NCBI RefSeq assembly: GCF_008329565.1
Contig: NZ_NPKT01000014.1
Location: forward strand, 62,001 to 126,000
Direction of reading: 5' to 3'
DNA length: 64,000 nt
DNA from: Mycolicibacterium sp. P1-5
GTDB lineage: Bacteria > Actinomycetota > Actinomycetes > Mycobacteriales > Mycobacteriaceae
A model generated the notes under the pieces. It was not told the DNA's origin. It saw only the letters and a list, made by a program, of their open reading frames with translations, and made no database searches. The stretch's first letter is position 1; every line of letters starts with the position of its first letter. Positions 11,854 through 22,247 of the stretch are shown one piece after another. The translations under genes and the position numbers were made by a program.

Positions 11854-12723
11854 TCACAACAAGCGCTGACGATCGACCACCAATACCGAGCAATCGGTGT
11901 TGTGCAGGGCCGCCGAACCGGTGGGACCGAGCAGTTCCTCGATGCTTCGGGGATTGCGGGCCCCCACGACGACCAGCTGGATCGAGCCACTGTGTTTGGC
12001 GAGATAGTTCAACACGCTGCCGTGGATGGCGACGGGGCGTGCGTCTAGGTCGGGGTAGCGGCTCTTCCAATGCGACAGCCGGCGGTCGAGCTGGGCGCGA
12101 ATCATCCGATTACCGTCGGACACCGCATGCGAGTCGTGCACGTCGGTATAGCGCGACTGCCACGAACCGAGCACCCGCAGCGGTGCGCGGCGTACTCGGG
12201 CCTCCTCGACCGCGAACTGCAGCACCGCCGCGCTGTCGGGGGACTCGTCGAGTTCGACGACGATCCAGCCCTCGTCGTGCCCCATGCTCCGCTCTCCGCC
12301 GCGCACGATCGCGACGGGGCAGCGCGCAGAGGTCACCAATGCGGTCGCCGTCGATCCGATGCGGTCGGCGTCGAAATGCTTGAGCCCGACTTCCCCGACG
12401 CAGATAAGCGCCGCCCAGCGCGACGCCTGCACCAGGGTGGCGATCGGCCGGCCGTACAGGACGTCGATCTCGACCTTCACCGGCCGTTCGGTGGCCTCCA
12501 CGACGCCGGCCGCGTGCCGGACCGCCAATTCGGCACCGGCCAGTTGGCGGGCCTCCGCCTGGGCGTCGGCCTCCTCGGCGCTCGACGGATCGATCGCATA
12601 CAGCAACCGCAGCGGAATATCGCGGCTGACGGCTTCCTCGATGGCCCACAGCGCGGCCCGAACCGCACCCCTTGACCCGTCGACGCCAACGACGATCGAC
12701 GGCGGTGTGAACGGTTCGGGCAT
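11854..12723 (-). CDS. Universal stress protein, first gene of the dosR operon (Rv3134c type)
   Basis: This 289-residue protein has two UspA-like domains. The N-terminal half starts [10 protein letters not shown]. The second half ends in [19 protein letters not shown], a G-x2..G-x9-GS-like ATP-binding motif in which the first glycine loop is modified (GARNPRS). The start at ATG 12723 is preferred over 12783 because GGGGAG lies about 10 bp upstream and the protein then begins like the family. It is co-oriented with dosR and dosS at 34- and 26-bp spacings. In M. tuberculosis the equivalent gene is cotranscribed with devRS and is itself DosR-induced. Confidence 0.92.
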   Translation of the reverse strand: MPEPFTPPSIVVGVDGSRGAVRAALWAIEEAVSRDIPLRLLYAIDPSSAEEADAQAEARQLAGAELAVRHAAGVVEATERPVKVEIDVLYGRPIATLVQASRWAALICVGEVGLKHFDADRIGSTATALVTSARCPVAIVRGGERSMGHDEGWIVVELDESPDSAAVLQFAVEEARVRRAPLRVLGSWQSRYTDVHDSHAVSDGNRMIRAQLDRRLSHWKSRYPDLDARPVAIHGSVLNYLAKHSGSIQLVVVGARNPRSIEELLGPTGSAALHNTDCSVLVVDRQRLL

Positions 12724-12734
12724 CGGTGACTCCC

Positions 12735-12771
12735 CGGGGTTACAACTTCTATTCTGCCGACGGTAACCCCG
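12735..12771 (-). repeat. Perfect 9-bp inverted repeat in the leader of the usp-dosR-dosS operon
   Basis: CGGGGTTAC (12735-12743) and its exact complement GTAACCCCG (12763-12771) are separated by 19 bp, and lie 12-48 bp upstream of the usp start. The long loop and lack of a T-tract argue against a simple terminator. It could be an operator or an mRNA leader hairpin. Confidence 0.6.
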
Positions 12772-12793
12772 CCACGCTGCCACTCTGAGGGCA

Positions 12794-12813
12794 GAAGGTC
12801 CCCAAGTCCGGGG
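12794..12813 (-). promoter_or_regulatory. DosR-box-like site upstream of the usp-dosR-dosS operon
   Basis: The core GGTCCCCAAGTCCG (12797-12810, plus strand) matches about 9 of 14 positions of the palindromic DosR core by eye. It is centred about 80 bp upstream of the operon's first gene, just past the pfkB stop. The M. tuberculosis operon is autoregulated by boxes in a comparable place. The match is moderate. Confidence 0.45.
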
Positions 12814-12827
12814 AAAACGGCCGGAAT

Positions 12828-13802
12828 TTAGCTGGTCACCAGCTGTACCTCGACGGGGCTGTCGGCCAGCTCGAACAATCGGTCGGCATCCTCGCGGGTG
12901 CAGGGCGCAGTGCCGGGCGTCAGGAGCATCGCGGCACCGGCCGCGATTCCCATCCGGACGGCCTTGACCAGCGGCCAGCCGCGGGTAAGACCAACGGCTA
13001 CCCCGGCGACCATGGCGTCACCGGCACCGACACCGCTTCCCGCCGGTACCTCGACCGGCGGGAAGCGGTGCCCGCCCCCGCCGGTGGCCAGGAGAGCGCC
13101 CTGCGCACCGAGTGAGACCAGCACGTGCTCGGCGCAGCCGCGACTGATCAGCTCGTGGGCGGCGGCCAACTGCTCGGCTTCAGTGGTCAGCTCTCGGCCG
13201 ACGCATCCGCGCAACTCGCGCAGGCTCGGCTTGAGCAAGGTCACGCCTGCGTTGACATGGCGGAGCCCACCACCTGAGGTGTCGAGCAGGAACACCGCCC
13301 CGATGTCGGCGCAGACATTGGCCACCTGCTGATAGAAGTCGGGCGGCACTCCCGGCGGCAGGCTGCCGCTGGCCACCACGATCGCAGCCGACGCGGCCGC
13401 CCGGCGCAACTGCAGGAGGCACTCGGTCTGCTCGGCCACGGTGAGCTCCGGTCCGGGCAGCACGAACCGGTACTGCTTGCCGGTGGACGTTTCGTCGACG
13501 GTGAAGCTCTCCCGGGTCGAGCCACCGATCTTGACCCGGCGTACCGCCAAGCCCTCGGCGACCAGCAGGTTGTGCACCATGTCCCCGGCCGGGCCGCCGG
13601 CGGGGAACACCGCCGTCGCATCGGTTCCCAGCGCTTGGGCCACATGGGCGACGTTGATGCCCCCACCGCCGGCGTCGTATCGTGCTGCGGCGCAACGCAA
13701 CTTGTCGGTCGAGTGGACGACGTCGGTGCTCGTGGTGATGTCCAGGGCCGGGTTCATGGTCAGCGTGAGGATCCGATGCCCGGTCACGGCGAGTGTGGTC
13801 AT
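12828..13802 (-). CDS. pfkB: 6-phosphofructokinase, PfkB family
   Basis: This 324-residue ribokinase-fold sugar kinase has the N-terminal LTMNPALD start, the sugar-phosphate binding region DAGGGGINVAH, the mid-protein LLKPSLREL segment and the anion-hole/catalytic signature AGSGVGAGDAMVAG, whose aspartate is the base. It resembles DosR-regulated PfkB (Rv2029c), which phosphorylates fructose-6-phosphate and may supply glycolytic flux or trehalose/glycogen balance in hypoxia. It follows the DUF1876 gene after 3 bp, so the two form an operon. Substrate assignment follows the family; related kinases also use tagatose-6-phosphate. Confidence 0.9.
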   Translation of the reverse strand: MTTLAVTGHRILTLTMNPALDITTSTDVVHSTDKLRCAAARYDAGGGGINVAHVAQALGTDATAVFPAGGPAGDMVHNLLVAEGLAVRRVKIGGSTRESFTVDETSTGKQYRFVLPGPELTVAEQTECLLQLRRAAASAAIVVASGSLPPGVPPDFYQQVANVCADIGAVFLLDTSGGGLRHVNAGVTLLKPSLRELRGCVGRELTTEAEQLAAAHELISRGCAEHVLVSLGAQGALLATGGGGHRFPPVEVPAGSGVGAGDAMVAGVAVGLTRGWPLVKAVRMGIAAGAAMLLTPGTAPCTREDADRLFELADSPVEVQLVTS

Positions 13803-13805
13803 CGG

Positions 13806-14090
13806 CTACCTCCATTGCGGGGCGGCCCGCGTCTGCCGCCGGCTTCCCACCGTCTCTATCTCCGATATCGACGCTGCAAAGAGCTGATTGGCCAGATTGG
13901 ACAACGCCCGGGCGACGGCGACCTCGTCGCGAAGCTCCACCGCGTGCGTGTCGCCGGCATCCATCCGAGCGGTGCCGACTCCCACCAGCACGGAGTCCCG
14001 CCAGGACAGTCCGGCGGTGGCCCGGGTACGGTCGGCGTCCTCGTCGATGGCGATCAGCACTGCTGAATGCTTGGTTTCGATGTGCCCCAT
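13806..14090 (-). CDS. DUF1876 protein (Rv1738/Rv2632c-like)
   Basis: This 94-residue protein is recognisable as the DUF1876 family by an acidic N-terminal strand (VLIAIDEDADRTRATAGLSW), then GVGTARMD and DEVAVARALSNLANQL. Rv1738, the best-known member, is among the most strongly DosR-induced genes and structurally resembles a ribosome hibernation factor, so a role in translational silencing is plausible but not shown. It leads the pfkB operon. The divergent gene is the Rv2004c-like kinase; the 228-bp intergenic region between them carries DosR-like boxes. Confidence 0.88.
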   Translation of the reverse strand: MGHIETKHSAVLIAIDEDADRTRATAGLSWRDSVLVGVGTARMDAGDTHAVELRDEVAVARALSNLANQLFAASISEIETVGSRRQTRAAPQWR

Positions 14091-14138
14091 TGCTGCCCCC
14101 TTGGTTTCTTCGATCCGACCATTCGGTCCGAGTGGTCG

Positions 14139-14158
14139 ATAGGGACCGAAGTCCTATC
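14139..14158 (+). promoter_or_regulatory. DosR-box-like palindrome in the divergent DUF1876/kinase promoter
   Basis: The core GGGACCGAAGTCCT (14142-14155) matches 11 of 14 DosR core positions by eye and is embedded in a longer inverted repeat (CGATAGGGAC with GTCCTATCG). It lies 48 bp upstream of the DUF1876 start and about 160 bp upstream of the kinase start. It is well placed to drive the DUF1876-pfkB operon. Confidence 0.7.
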
Positions 14159-14224
14159 GCGGCGGGCGGAAGGCCCTAGGGTTCGTCGATAGGTCAACGG
14201 CGCCGGGACGGCAGGCTGATCGGA

Positions 14225-14260
14225 GGGCCTTTGTGCTCTCGCCAAAAGGACCTTGCGCCC
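14225..14260 (+). promoter_or_regulatory. Two weaker DosR-box-like sites upstream of the kinase-ppsA operon
   Basis: GGGCCTTTGTGCTC (14225-14238) and AGGACCTTGCGCCC (14247-14260) each match about 9 of 14 DosR core positions by eye. They lie 59-94 bp in front of the Rv2004c-like start. DosR promoters often use paired, imperfect boxes. Each one alone is weak evidence; together with context they are suggestive. Confidence 0.4.
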
Positions 14261-14318
14261 GGGTGAAGTGTCGTATTGCCGCTGTCCCCGGTGAGCCTGC
14301 GGGGCCAGGATCGAAGGC

Positions 14319-15815
14319 ATGGAATCGACCAGCGCCGCCGGCTCGCACATCGTCGAAACCCACACCGGGATCGTGTTCCTGATCGGCGACCGCGCGTACA
14401 AGGTCAAGAAGCCCGTCGTGACGGACTTTCTGGACTTCTCCACGCTGCAACGCCGGGAACACGCCTGTGCGTACGAGCTCGCCCTCAACAGCCGGCTGGC
14501 ACCCGGAAGCTACCTCGGCATCGCCCACTTCACCCAACCCGATGGTGACTCCGAGCCGGTCATCGTCATGCGCCGCCACCCGGATGCGTTGCGGCTGGCG
14601 ACCATGGTGCAGCGCGATGAACCAGTCGAAGATCACCTCAGGTCGGTGGCGCTGGTGCTTTCCCGCTTCCATTCCTCGGCCTCCCGCGGCCGTGAAGTGG
14701 ACGCCCAGTGCCGAGTGGAGGCGATCGTCGAGCGCTGGCAGGAGAACCTCTCCGAACTGCGGCGCTACGCCGATGGCGTCGTGCAGGGTATCGACTCGGC
14801 GACGATTGCCGAAATCGACCGACTGGCAACGGCATTCATCGTGGGACGGGCAGTGCTGTTTTCGCGCCGCGTCAGTGAGAGCAAGATCGTCGACGGCCAC
14901 GCAGACCTGCTGGCCGATGACATCTTTTGCCTCGAAGATGGTCCGGTGCTGCTCGACTGCCTGGAATTCGACGACCACCTTCGCTACGTCGACGTCATCG
15001 ACGACGCCGCGTTCTTGGCGATGGACCTCGAGTTCCTCGGTCGCCCCGACTTGGCGGCGGTGTTCCTCAACGCCTACAAGCACTTCGCCGAAGAGGACGC
15101 TCCGGCCTCACTGTGTGACTTCTACGTTGCATATCGCGCGGTGGTGCGCGCCAAGGTGGACTGCGTGCGTCACACCCAGGGGGCGCCCGACGCCGCTGCC
15201 GATGCCCGCCGTCATCTGGAGATCGCCCGCAACCACTTGCGCGATGGTGCCGTCCGGTTCGTTCTCGTCGGTGGCGGCCCCGGCACAGGCAAGACCACGC
15301 TGTCGCATTCACTGGCCGAAGAGATTGGCGCACAAGTCATCTCCACTGACGATGTGCGGGCCGACATGGTCCGGCGCGGTGAGATCGTGGGCACGGCCGG
15401 GGTCCTCGACCAAGGGCTTTACACGCCCGAGAACGTCGATTCCGTGTACGAGGGCGTTCTGCGCAGAGCCCACCTCGGGCTCTGTGAGGGACGCAGCGTC
15501 ATCGTCGACGGCACCTGGCAACACCCCCACCATCGTGAGCTGGCGCGGCGGATGGCTGCCGACACCGGTGCGGTGTTGGTCGAATTTCTCTGCACCGCAA
15601 CGCTTGACACTGCCGTTGCCCGGGTCCGGGGTCGTACCGACAGCACCTCTCAGGTGACTCCCGAGATCGTGACCGCGCTGGCCGGCAGCGCGGAGCACAA
15701 CTGGGCCGGGGTGCATCGCATCGACACCATCAAGCCGGTCGCCGAGGCCGTGTCGCACGCCAGGGGCATCTGCTCGGTGGCAGTCAGTCCCGCACCGTCG
15801 TTCGAGGAGATCTGA
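14319..15815 (+). CDS. Rv2004c-like AAA/P-loop kinase with aminoglycoside-phosphotransferase-like domain
   Basis: This 498-residue protein matches in length and layout the DosR-regulon protein Rv2004c. The N-terminal about 300 residues resemble a small-molecule phosphotransferase (APH) fold, including [12 protein letters not shown] with a candidate ATP-binding lysine and a C-lobe [17 protein letters not shown]. The C-terminal part is a P-loop kinase with [16 protein letters not shown] (Walker A) and STDDVR. Its substrate is unknown. It begins a plus-strand operon: PEP synthase starts 1 bp after its stop. DosR-like boxes upstream suggest hypoxic induction. Confidence 0.87.
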   Translation: MESTSAAGSHIVETHTGIVFLIGDRAYKVKKPVVTDFLDFSTLQRREHACAYELALNSRLAPGSYLGIAHFTQPDGDSEPVIVMRRHPDALRLATMVQRDEPVEDHLRSVALVLSRFHSSASRGREVDAQCRVEAIVERWQENLSELRRYADGVVQGIDSATIAEIDRLATAFIVGRAVLFSRRVSESKIVDGHADLLADDIFCLEDGPVLLDCLEFDDHLRYVDVIDDAAFLAMDLEFLGRPDLAAVFLNAYKHFAEEDAPASLCDFYVAYRAVVRAKVDCVRHTQGAPDAAADARRHLEIARNHLRDGAVRFVLVGGGPGTGKTTLSHSLAEEIGAQVISTDDVRADMVRRGEIVGTAGVLDQGLYTPENVDSVYEGVLRRAHLGLCEGRSVIVDGTWQHPHHRELARRMAADTGAVLVEFLCTATLDTAVARVRGRTDSTSQVTPEIVTALAGSAEHNWAGVHRIDTIKPVAEAVSHARGICSVAVSPAPSFEEI

Positions 15816-15816
15816 A

Positions 15817-18111
15817 ATGCCGAATCATTACGTCGAAGACATCGCCGACCTGGGGATGAGCGATGCCGAAGAGGCCGGCGGCAAGGGCGCCAACATGGGC
15901 GAGATGGTGTCGGCGGGGTTGCCGGTGCCACCCGGATTCGTCCTTCTGCGCGACTGTTACCTGGAGTCGATGACGTCCGCCGGAGTCGCCGACCAACTCA
16001 ACGCCATGCACCGGGAGGCCATGACGGTGATCGGTGACACCGACCAGCTCACCGAGATGTGTCAGCAGATGCAGGATCTCGTTCTCAAAGCAGGTATGGC
16101 CGAGGACGTCCGCGAATTGGTCGTTTCCGCCTACCGCCGGCTCGGACCGGACACCATTGTCGCGGTACGGTCCTCGGCCACCGGTGAAGATGGGGCAGAT
16201 GCGTCGTTCGCCGGAATGAACGCGACGTTCACCAACATCAGCGGTCAGGAGAGCTTGCTCGACGCCGTCCAACGCTGTTGGGCATCGCTGTTCGGCCCGC
16301 GTGTGGTGGCCTATCGTGCGACCCGCGGATTCTCGGCTGATCCTGCGATGGCGGTCGTGATCCAGACGATGATCGCCTCCGAACGCGCCGGGGTGGCGTT
16401 CACCGCTGACCCGACCACCGATGACGAGGACCGGGTGGTCATCGAGGGGGCATTCGGTCAAGGCGAAGTCGTGGTGTCAGGCTCTGTCGAGCCGGATACC
16501 TACGTGGTCGCCAAGGAGACGGGAGAGGTGTTGTCCCGGCGGGTCGGCTACAAGTCGTTCAAGATCGTCCGTGGCGTGGACGGCAGCGACCTCTCTGTCG
16601 ACATTCCGGAGGCGGACCGCCAAGCCCAGGTGCTGTCGGACGACGAGGTCCGCGCGATCGCCGAGATCGCGGTCAGAAGTGAGCGCCACAGCGGCTGCCC
16701 GCAGGACACCGAGTGGGCGATCGCCGACGGCAAGACCTGGATCGTGCAGACCCGGCCGATCACGACCCTGCACCGGGTGGGCAAGCCGGTGCCGGAGACT
16801 CACCGCGTCGTCGTACAAGGTCTGCCCGCCGTGCCGGGGGAGGCCTCCGGCGTCGTACGGGTACTGACTGACGTCGCCGACGGTAGCCGCTTGCAGGACG
16901 GCGAGGTGTTGGTGGCCCAGATGACCAATCCCGACTGGCTACCCACCATGCGGCGGGCGTGCGCACTGATCACCGATACCGGCGGAATGACCTGTCATGC
17001 CGCGATCGTGGCCCGAGAACTGGGCATTCCGTGCATCGTCGGGGCCCGGACCGCGACCGCCGACCTCCGGGACGGCATGGTGGTCACCGTCGACGGTACG
17101 CACGGCCGGGTGCTGAGCGGTCGCGCCACGGGCGGTGCGGAGACCCAGTCGGTCGTCGCGCCCGCAGCTCCCGCCGCGGTTGTTTCCGAGGTGACCGCCA
17201 CGAAGATCTACGTCAATCTCGCGATGCCCGACAGCGCCGAACGCGTTGCGGCCCAGGACGTCGACGGAGTGGGCTTGTTGCGTGCGGAGTTCATCCTGAC
17301 CGACGCCCTGCACAACCGGCACCCTCGTGACCTGATTGCGCGGGGTGAACAGGAAACCCTCGTCGACGCGCTGGCCTCCGCGGTGGGGCGCATCGCCACC
17401 GCCTTCGCGCCGCGGCCGGTGGTGTATCGGGCGACCGACTTCCGCACAAACGAATTCCGCGGACTGCAGGGTGGCGAGGCGTACGAACCCGTCGAGCACA
17501 ACCCGATGATCGGCTACCGGGGCTGCTACCGCTATGTCAGGGAGCCCGACGTCTTCGCGCTCGAGTTGCGCGCGCTGGCACGAGTTCGCGAACAGAACCC
17601 GAACTTGCACTTGATGATTCCGTTCGTGCGCACACGCTGGGAGCTCGAGGAGTGCCTGTCGCTGGTCGATGGCAGCCCACTGGGCCGGCAGCGCGGTCTC
17701 CATCGCTGGGTGATGGCCGAGGTGCCGTCTGTGGTGCACTGGCTGCCCGAGTACGTGGGCATGGGCATCGACGGGGTCTCGATCGGCAGCAATGATCTGA
17801 CCCAGCTGATGCTCGGCGTCGACCGGGACTCCGACCTGTGCGCTGAGCTGTTCGACGAGTCCGACGCGGCGGTGCTCGATGCGATCGGTCGCATCATTTC
17901 CACGGCCCGCAGACTGGGCATAACATCCTCGCTATGCGGGCAAGCACCATCGACCAAGCCGGAATTCGCCGAACATCTTGTGCGGATGGGGATCACGTCG
18001 ATCTCGGTGAATCCCGACGTCGCGGGCCGCGCTCGACGAATCGTCGCCGCGGCCGAGCGGCGCCTGCTCCTGGAAGCGGCGCGGGCCGGTGACCGCGACC
18101 GCCTCCGATGA
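15817..18111 (+). CDS. ppsA: Phosphoenolpyruvate synthase (PEP-utilising enzyme family)
   Basis: This 764-residue protein has an N-terminal ATP-binding domain ([10 protein letters not shown] at the start, [11 protein letters not shown] near 110) and a central swivelling domain with the phosphohistidine His394 ([15 protein letters not shown]). The C-terminal PEP/pyruvate barrel has IGSNDLTQL and the catalytic cysteine in LCGQAPS. PpsA converts pyruvate, ATP and water to PEP, AMP and phosphate; the single ATP-grasp plus Cys motif favours PpsA over pyruvate-phosphate dikinase. It is slightly shorter than E. coli PpsA. It is coupled to the Rv2004c-like gene and overlaps the P-type ATPase by 23 bp, so it probably supports gluconeogenesis in the dormancy programme. 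Confidence 0.88.
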   Translation: MPNHYVEDIADLGMSDAEEAGGKGANMGEMVSAGLPVPPGFVLLRDCYLESMTSAGVADQLNAMHREAMTVIGDTDQLTEMCQQMQDLVLKAGMAEDVRELVVSAYRRLGPDTIVAVRSSATGEDGADASFAGMNATFTNISGQESLLDAVQRCWASLFGPRVVAYRATRGFSADPAMAVVIQTMIASERAGVAFTADPTTDDEDRVVIEGAFGQGEVVVSGSVEPDTYVVAKETGEVLSRRVGYKSFKIVRGVDGSDLSVDIPEADRQAQVLSDDEVRAIAEIAVRSERHSGCPQDTEWAIADGKTWIVQTRPITTLHRVGKPVPETHRVVVQGLPAVPGEASGVVRVLTDVADGSRLQDGEVLVAQMTNPDWLPTMRRACALITDTGGMTCHAAIVARELGIPCIVGARTATADLRDGMVVTVDGTHGRVLSGRATGGAETQSVVAPAAPAAVVSEVTATKIYVNLAMPDSAERVAAQDVDGVGLLRAEFILTDALHNRHPRDLIARGEQETLVDALASAVGRIATAFAPRPVVYRATDFRTNEFRGLQGGEAYEPVEHNPMIGYRGCYRYVREPDVFALELRALARVREQNPNLHLMIPFVRTRWELEECLSLVDGSPLGRQRGLHRWVMAEVPSVVHWLPEYVGMGIDGVSIGSNDLTQLMLGVDRDSDLCAELFDESDAAVLDAIGRIISTARRLGITSSLCGQAPSTKPEFAEHLVRMGITSISVNPDVAGRARRIVAAAERRLLLEAARAGDRDRLR

Positions 18112-20755
18112 CCACCGCGGCGCCTCGCCCTTCCCACCGCTGAGCGCGGCGGGCGTCGCAGCCGCGTCCCTTGCCGAGGTGCTGGGCTGGCTGGGCACTT
18201 CTGCCGGGGGGCTCTCGGGCTCGGAAGCCGCCGCCCGGCTGGCCCGACACGGGCCCAATTCGCTTCGCACACACCGGGTCAGTGCCTGGGCGGTGCTGCG
18301 CAGACAACTCAACAACGCGGTACTGGCGCTACTGGCAGCGACGGCCGTGCTGTCGTACTTCCTCGGCGACTCCACCCAGGCCGTGATCATCGGCCTGATT
18401 CTCGTGGTCAGCATCGGGCTTGGCTTTCTCAACGAATACCGCGCCGAGCGGGCTACCGCCGCGCTGCACTCGCGGGTCCGCCACAACGCCCTGGTGCGCC
18501 GTGACGGTCACGACCTCAAGATTGACGTCAATGAACTGGTGCCCGGCGATGTCATCCGCCTGTCACTCGGTGAGCTGGTCCCCGCCGATGTCCGGCTGAT
18601 CGCGGTCAACGGGCTGGAGTGCAACGAAAGCATTCTGACCGGCGAGTCGACCGCCGCCGAGAAGTCAGTGACGCCGGCAAGTCCCGACGCTGCCCTTTCC
18701 GACTCGACGGATCTCGCGTTCATGGGCACGGTCGTCAGCGCCGGTGACGCAACCGCGGTGGTCTACGCGACGGGTCTGGACGCCCAGTTCGGCAAGATCG
18801 CAGCCGGGCTGGGAGAGCGGCAGCCCGAAACCGACTTCCAGACCGGATTGCGCCGGTTCTCGTATCTGCTTCTGCAGGTGGCGATGACGCTGACGGTGAT
18901 GATCCTGGCGACCAATCTGTTGCTGCGCCGCCCGGTGATTGAATCGGTACTGTTCGCGCTCGCGATCGCGGTAGGTATCACCCCGCAGTTGTTGCCCGCG
19001 GTGGTCAGCACCAGCCTGGCCACCGGCTCACGGCGGCTGGCCCGGCTCAAGGTTCTGGTCAAGCGGCTGGTCTGTATCGAGGACCTCGGCGACATCGACA
19101 TCCTGATCACCGACAAGACCGGAACCCTCACCGAGGGCCACATCACTCTCATTCAAGCCGTCGACGCGGCCGGTATCGAATCGGATCATGTGCTGCGACA
19201 CGGGCTGCTGGCCACCGACGTAGATCCGGACTGCGGCGGAACCAGTGCCAACGAGCTCGACGCAGCTTTGTGGGACTGCGAGGCGGGACGTCGTGTGGTG
19301 ACCAAGGGTGCTTGCCGGATCGGTGAGTTGCCGTTCGACCACACCCGGCGGGCCACGTCGGCTCTGGTCGACGACGCCGGTGGCCGAGTGCTGATCGTCA
19401 AAGGCGCCCCTGAACAGGTATTGGCCCATTGTCGCGCGGTCCCGGATGCTGCACAGCCACTGCTGGACCGCCTGTTTGGGCAGGGACGCCGGGTGGTCGC
19501 CGTGGCCAGCCGACCAGCGCCGGACCTGACCGCCATCGACGCCGCCGACGAGACCGGGCTGACGCTCGACGGTTTCCTGGTCTTCGCCGACCCGCCCAAA
19601 GACGCCGCGCGCGACTCGCTGGCCCGGCTCGCCGAGTTGGGCATCGAGGTGAAGGTCGCCACCGGCGACAACGCGCAGGTGGCCGAAAAGGTCTGTGCCG
19701 ATCTGGGTTTGCCCGCCAAAGGGTGTGTGAGCGGCCCCGAGCTGGCCGAGCTCGACGACGCCGGCTTCGAGGCCGCCGCCAAGGCCGCCAATGTCTTCGC
19801 CCGGATATCCCCCGAACAGAAAGCGCGCCTGATCACCGCGCTGCGCCGCACCGGCCGGTCCGTCGGATTCCTGGGAGACGGTGTCAATGACGCGTTGGCT
19901 CTGCACTCCGCCGACGTGGGGATCTCCGTCGACACCGCCACCGATGTCGCCAAGGATGCTGCGGACGTAGTGCTGCTGGAGAAGGATCTGGGCGTGTTGG
20001 CCACCGGAGTGGCGGAAGGTCGGCGGATTTTCGCCAACACCATCAAGTACGTGTTGATGGGCACGTCAAGCAATTTCGGCAACATGTTCTCGGCGGCTGC
20101 GGCATCGGCGGTGCTGACGTTTCTGCCGATGCTGCCCAGCCAGATCCTGCTGAACAACATCCTCTATGACTCCTCGCAGCTTGCCATCCCCACCGATCGC
20201 GTCGACGAGGAGCAACTACACGCACCGTCGCACTGGAACATCGCGTTCATCCGACGATTCATGCTGACCTTCGGGCCGGTCAGTTCACTGTTCGATTTCC
20301 TCACGTTCGGGCTGATGCTCGGCGTACTGCACGCCGGACCGGTCGAATTCCGCACCGGCTGGTTCGTCGAGTCACTGGCCACCCAAACGTTGATCATCTT
20401 TGCGATCCGCACACGGCGCATTCCGTTCGTGCGCAGTCGTCCGGGCGGGATCCTGACGGCGACGACTCTGGCCGTCGTCGCGGTGGGTGTTACCTTGACG
20501 GTGTCAGTGCTGGCCCGTCCACTCGGATTCACGCCGTTGCCGTGGCAGTTCTACGTTGCATTGGCGCTGCTGACCATCGCGTACCTGGCGCTGGTCGAGA
20601 TGACGAAAATGGTCTTCTATGCCGAACCGGCGCACCCGCCAGGACAGCCGCAGCGGATTCGCGGTCGTGAGCATCGAATCGGCAGGCGCGCAGCACGTTT
20701 CAGCCATGACGGGCGACTGCCGAAACCTGGCCGCCCCCGCTCAGCTGTTGGATAA
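18089..20755 (+). CDS. P-type ATPase, MgtA-like (P3B, probable magnesium transporter)
   Basis: This 888-residue membrane ATPase has the N-terminal cation-ATPase segment, TGES in the actuator domain, the transmembrane [10 protein letters not shown] signature, phosphorylation motif DKTGTLTEG (Asp342) and the hinge [10 protein letters not shown]. The ITP-x-LLP motif and the [11 protein letters not shown] run before DKTG resemble MgtA/MgtB rather than calcium or CtpF pumps, so Mg2+ import is the likeliest role. It starts at a GTG overlapping ppsA by 23 bp. The dormancy locus of M. tuberculosis contains a different P-type ATPase (CtpF). The 3' end overlaps the convergent WS/DGAT gene by 15 bp. Confidence 0.87.
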   Translation: MTATASDDHRGASPFPPLSAAGVAAASLAEVLGWLGTSAGGLSGSEAAARLARHGPNSLRTHRVSAWAVLRRQLNNAVLALLAATAVLSYFLGDSTQAVIIGLILVVSIGLGFLNEYRAERATAALHSRVRHNALVRRDGHDLKIDVNELVPGDVIRLSLGELVPADVRLIAVNGLECNESILTGESTAAEKSVTPASPDAALSDSTDLAFMGTVVSAGDATAVVYATGLDAQFGKIAAGLGERQPETDFQTGLRRFSYLLLQVAMTLTVMILATNLLLRRPVIESVLFALAIAVGITPQLLPAVVSTSLATGSRRLARLKVLVKRLVCIEDLGDIDILITDKTGTLTEGHITLIQAVDAAGIESDHVLRHGLLATDVDPDCGGTSANELDAALWDCEAGRRVVTKGACRIGELPFDHTRRATSALVDDAGGRVLIVKGAPEQVLAHCRAVPDAAQPLLDRLFGQGRRVVAVASRPAPDLTAIDAADETGLTLDGFLVFADPPKDAARDSLARLAELGIEVKVATGDNAQVAEKVCADLGLPAKGCVSGPELAELDDAGFEAAAKAANVFARISPEQKARLITALRRTGRSVGFLGDGVNDALALHSADVGISVDTATDVAKDAADVVLLEKDLGVLATGVAEGRRIFANTIKYVLMGTSSNFGNMFSAAAASAVLTFLPMLPSQILLNNILYDSSQLAIPTDRVDEEQLHAPSHWNIAFIRRFMLTFGPVSSLFDFLTFGLMLGVLHAGPVEFRTGWFVESLATQTLIIFAIRTRRIPFVRSRPGGILTATTLAVVAVGVTLTVSVLARPLGFTPLPWQFYVALALLTIAYLALVEMTKMVFYAEPAHPPGQPQRIRGREHRIGRRAARFSHDGRLPKPGRPRSAVG

Positions 20756-22162
20756 CAACAGCAGGCCGCCCTTGCGGCGCGACCGCCCGATGGACTCCGC
20801 CAACCGGAGCAGCCGCTGCACCCCGCGTTCGATGCCGGCGGCCAGTTCGTCCACATCCGGCGCGGAGTCGAAGTCGACCAGCAATCCGAAGGCCAGCTCG
20901 TCTGCGTAGCTGAAGATCGCGATGCCGGTGCGGAGTCCCGCCGCGATGGGCGGAACGGGCAGCAGTCGCTCAACCTTGCGCCCCATTACGGCGAGCCGCT
21001 GACGCGGCCCCGGCACGTTGGTCACCACGGTCACCACTGATCGCTGGGGCAGCCGCGACAACAATCGCACCGTCCACGCCGTCACGGGGAAGGGGATCAG
21101 GTTGGTCACCCACATCAGCATGCTGCCGGCCTGACGCTGGCCGCTGGACTTGGCCACCTTCATCCGATCGCGCACGGCGCTCAGCCGCTGCAGCGGATCG
21201 GCGACGTCAACGGGCAGGAACGGCAACATCAGCGACACGCGATTGTCGGACACGTCCATGGCATCCGCTCCTCGCACCGACACCGGCACCAGTGTGCGCA
21301 AGGAATCCGGCCGCGGTTCCTGACCGCGGCGCAGCAGGGCAGCTCGGTAGCTGTCGGCGACGGCCGCCAGCGCCACATCGTTGATCGTGGTTCCCATTAC
21401 GTGGGCGATCTCTTCGACGTCGCGCAGCCGTACCACCGCCGCGCTATAGCGGCGTAGGTCCCCGACCGGACCGTTGAGTGCGGTGTTTGCCACCGGACGC
21501 AGGAGGGCGGCGGCGAGGTTGGCGGCACCCGTGGTAACGCGCAGCGCCGCCTTGCCTGCGCTGGCGGTCAGACGTGTCGAATCACCAAGCCAATTCAGCG
21601 GATTGGCGTTGCGCGGAGGCGCCGCGTTGCGGCCGTCCGGCTGCTTCGCGGCTCTGATCGCCGACGCGAACGTCGCGACGTTGGTGTCGTCACACAAGGC
21701 GGTGAGCAGGTTCGTGGCCGCGATGCCATCGGCCAGCGCATGGTGCACCTTCACCAGCAGGGCCCAACGATCGTCGGCCAGTCCCTCGATGACCCAGCAT
21801 TCCCACAGCGGCCGGTCGCGGTCGAGTCGGCGTTCCATGATCGAGGCGACCTCGGTGAACAGCGCCGCGTCGTCCCCGGGCTGCAAGAGAGCGGCTCGGC
21901 GGATGTGATGAGCGAGGTCGAATTGCGGATCGTCCGCCCACTCCGGTGCGGTCAGGTCCAGGGGATGGTTGCGCAACACCTGGTTGGCGCGCGGGTTGGT
22001 GAGGCAGCGGGCGCCGATGGTGGCGCACAGCTCATCAAATGCCGGCGGAGGACCGGCCAGCACCGCGATACCGCCGATGGCCAGACTGACATGGCGGTCG
22101 GTGTCCTCGAGTTGCAGAAAGCCTGCATCCAGTGTCGTGAGATGCGTGACCTTGTCCGTCAT
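20741..22162 (-). CDS. Wax ester synthase/diacylglycerol acyltransferase (WS/DGAT)
   Basis: This 473-residue acyltransferase carries the catalytic HHxxxDG motif as HHALADG (His140, His141, Asp145) and the C-terminal N-x-P-G (TNVPGPRQ) block of the WS/DGAT family. These enzymes make triacylglycerol or wax esters from acyl-CoA, storage lipids built up in dormancy. The start at MTDKVTHLTTLD is chosen because it matches the family N-terminus and follows an AAAGG; an upstream in-frame codon would add 24 unlikely residues. It lies 85 bp downstream of an acyl-CoA dehydrogenase. Several paralogues exist in mycobacteria, so it is not called tgs1. Confidence 0.9.
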   Translation of the reverse strand: MTDKVTHLTTLDAGFLQLEDTDRHVSLAIGGIAVLAGPPPAFDELCATIGARCLTNPRANQVLRNHPLDLTAPEWADDPQFDLAHHIRRAALLQPGDDAALFTEVASIMERRLDRDRPLWECWVIEGLADDRWALLVKVHHALADGIAATNLLTALCDDTNVATFASAIRAAKQPDGRNAAPPRNANPLNWLGDSTRLTASAGKAALRVTTGAANLAAALLRPVANTALNGPVGDLRRYSAAVVRLRDVEEIAHVMGTTINDVALAAVADSYRAALLRRGQEPRPDSLRTLVPVSVRGADAMDVSDNRVSLMLPFLPVDVADPLQRLSAVRDRMKVAKSSGQRQAGSMLMWVTNLIPFPVTAWTVRLLSRLPQRSVVTVVTNVPGPRQRLAVMGRKVERLLPVPPIAAGLRTGIAIFSYADELAFGLLVDFDSAPDVDELAAGIERGVQRLLRLAESIGRSRRKGGLLLLSNS

Positions 22163-22247
22163 GTTCGGCCTTTCGACTTGCCCAAAGGTCAGTCTGCAGG
22201 CCAGCATTGCCCTCGCGGGAGGGCCGTAGGTCACCGGATGATGGGTC

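Noticed and set aside
22163-22200. Possible DosR box before the WS/DGAT gene (TGACCTTTGGGC on the minus strand)
   Set aside because: Only about 7 of 14 core positions match; not distinguishable from chance in GC-rich DNA.
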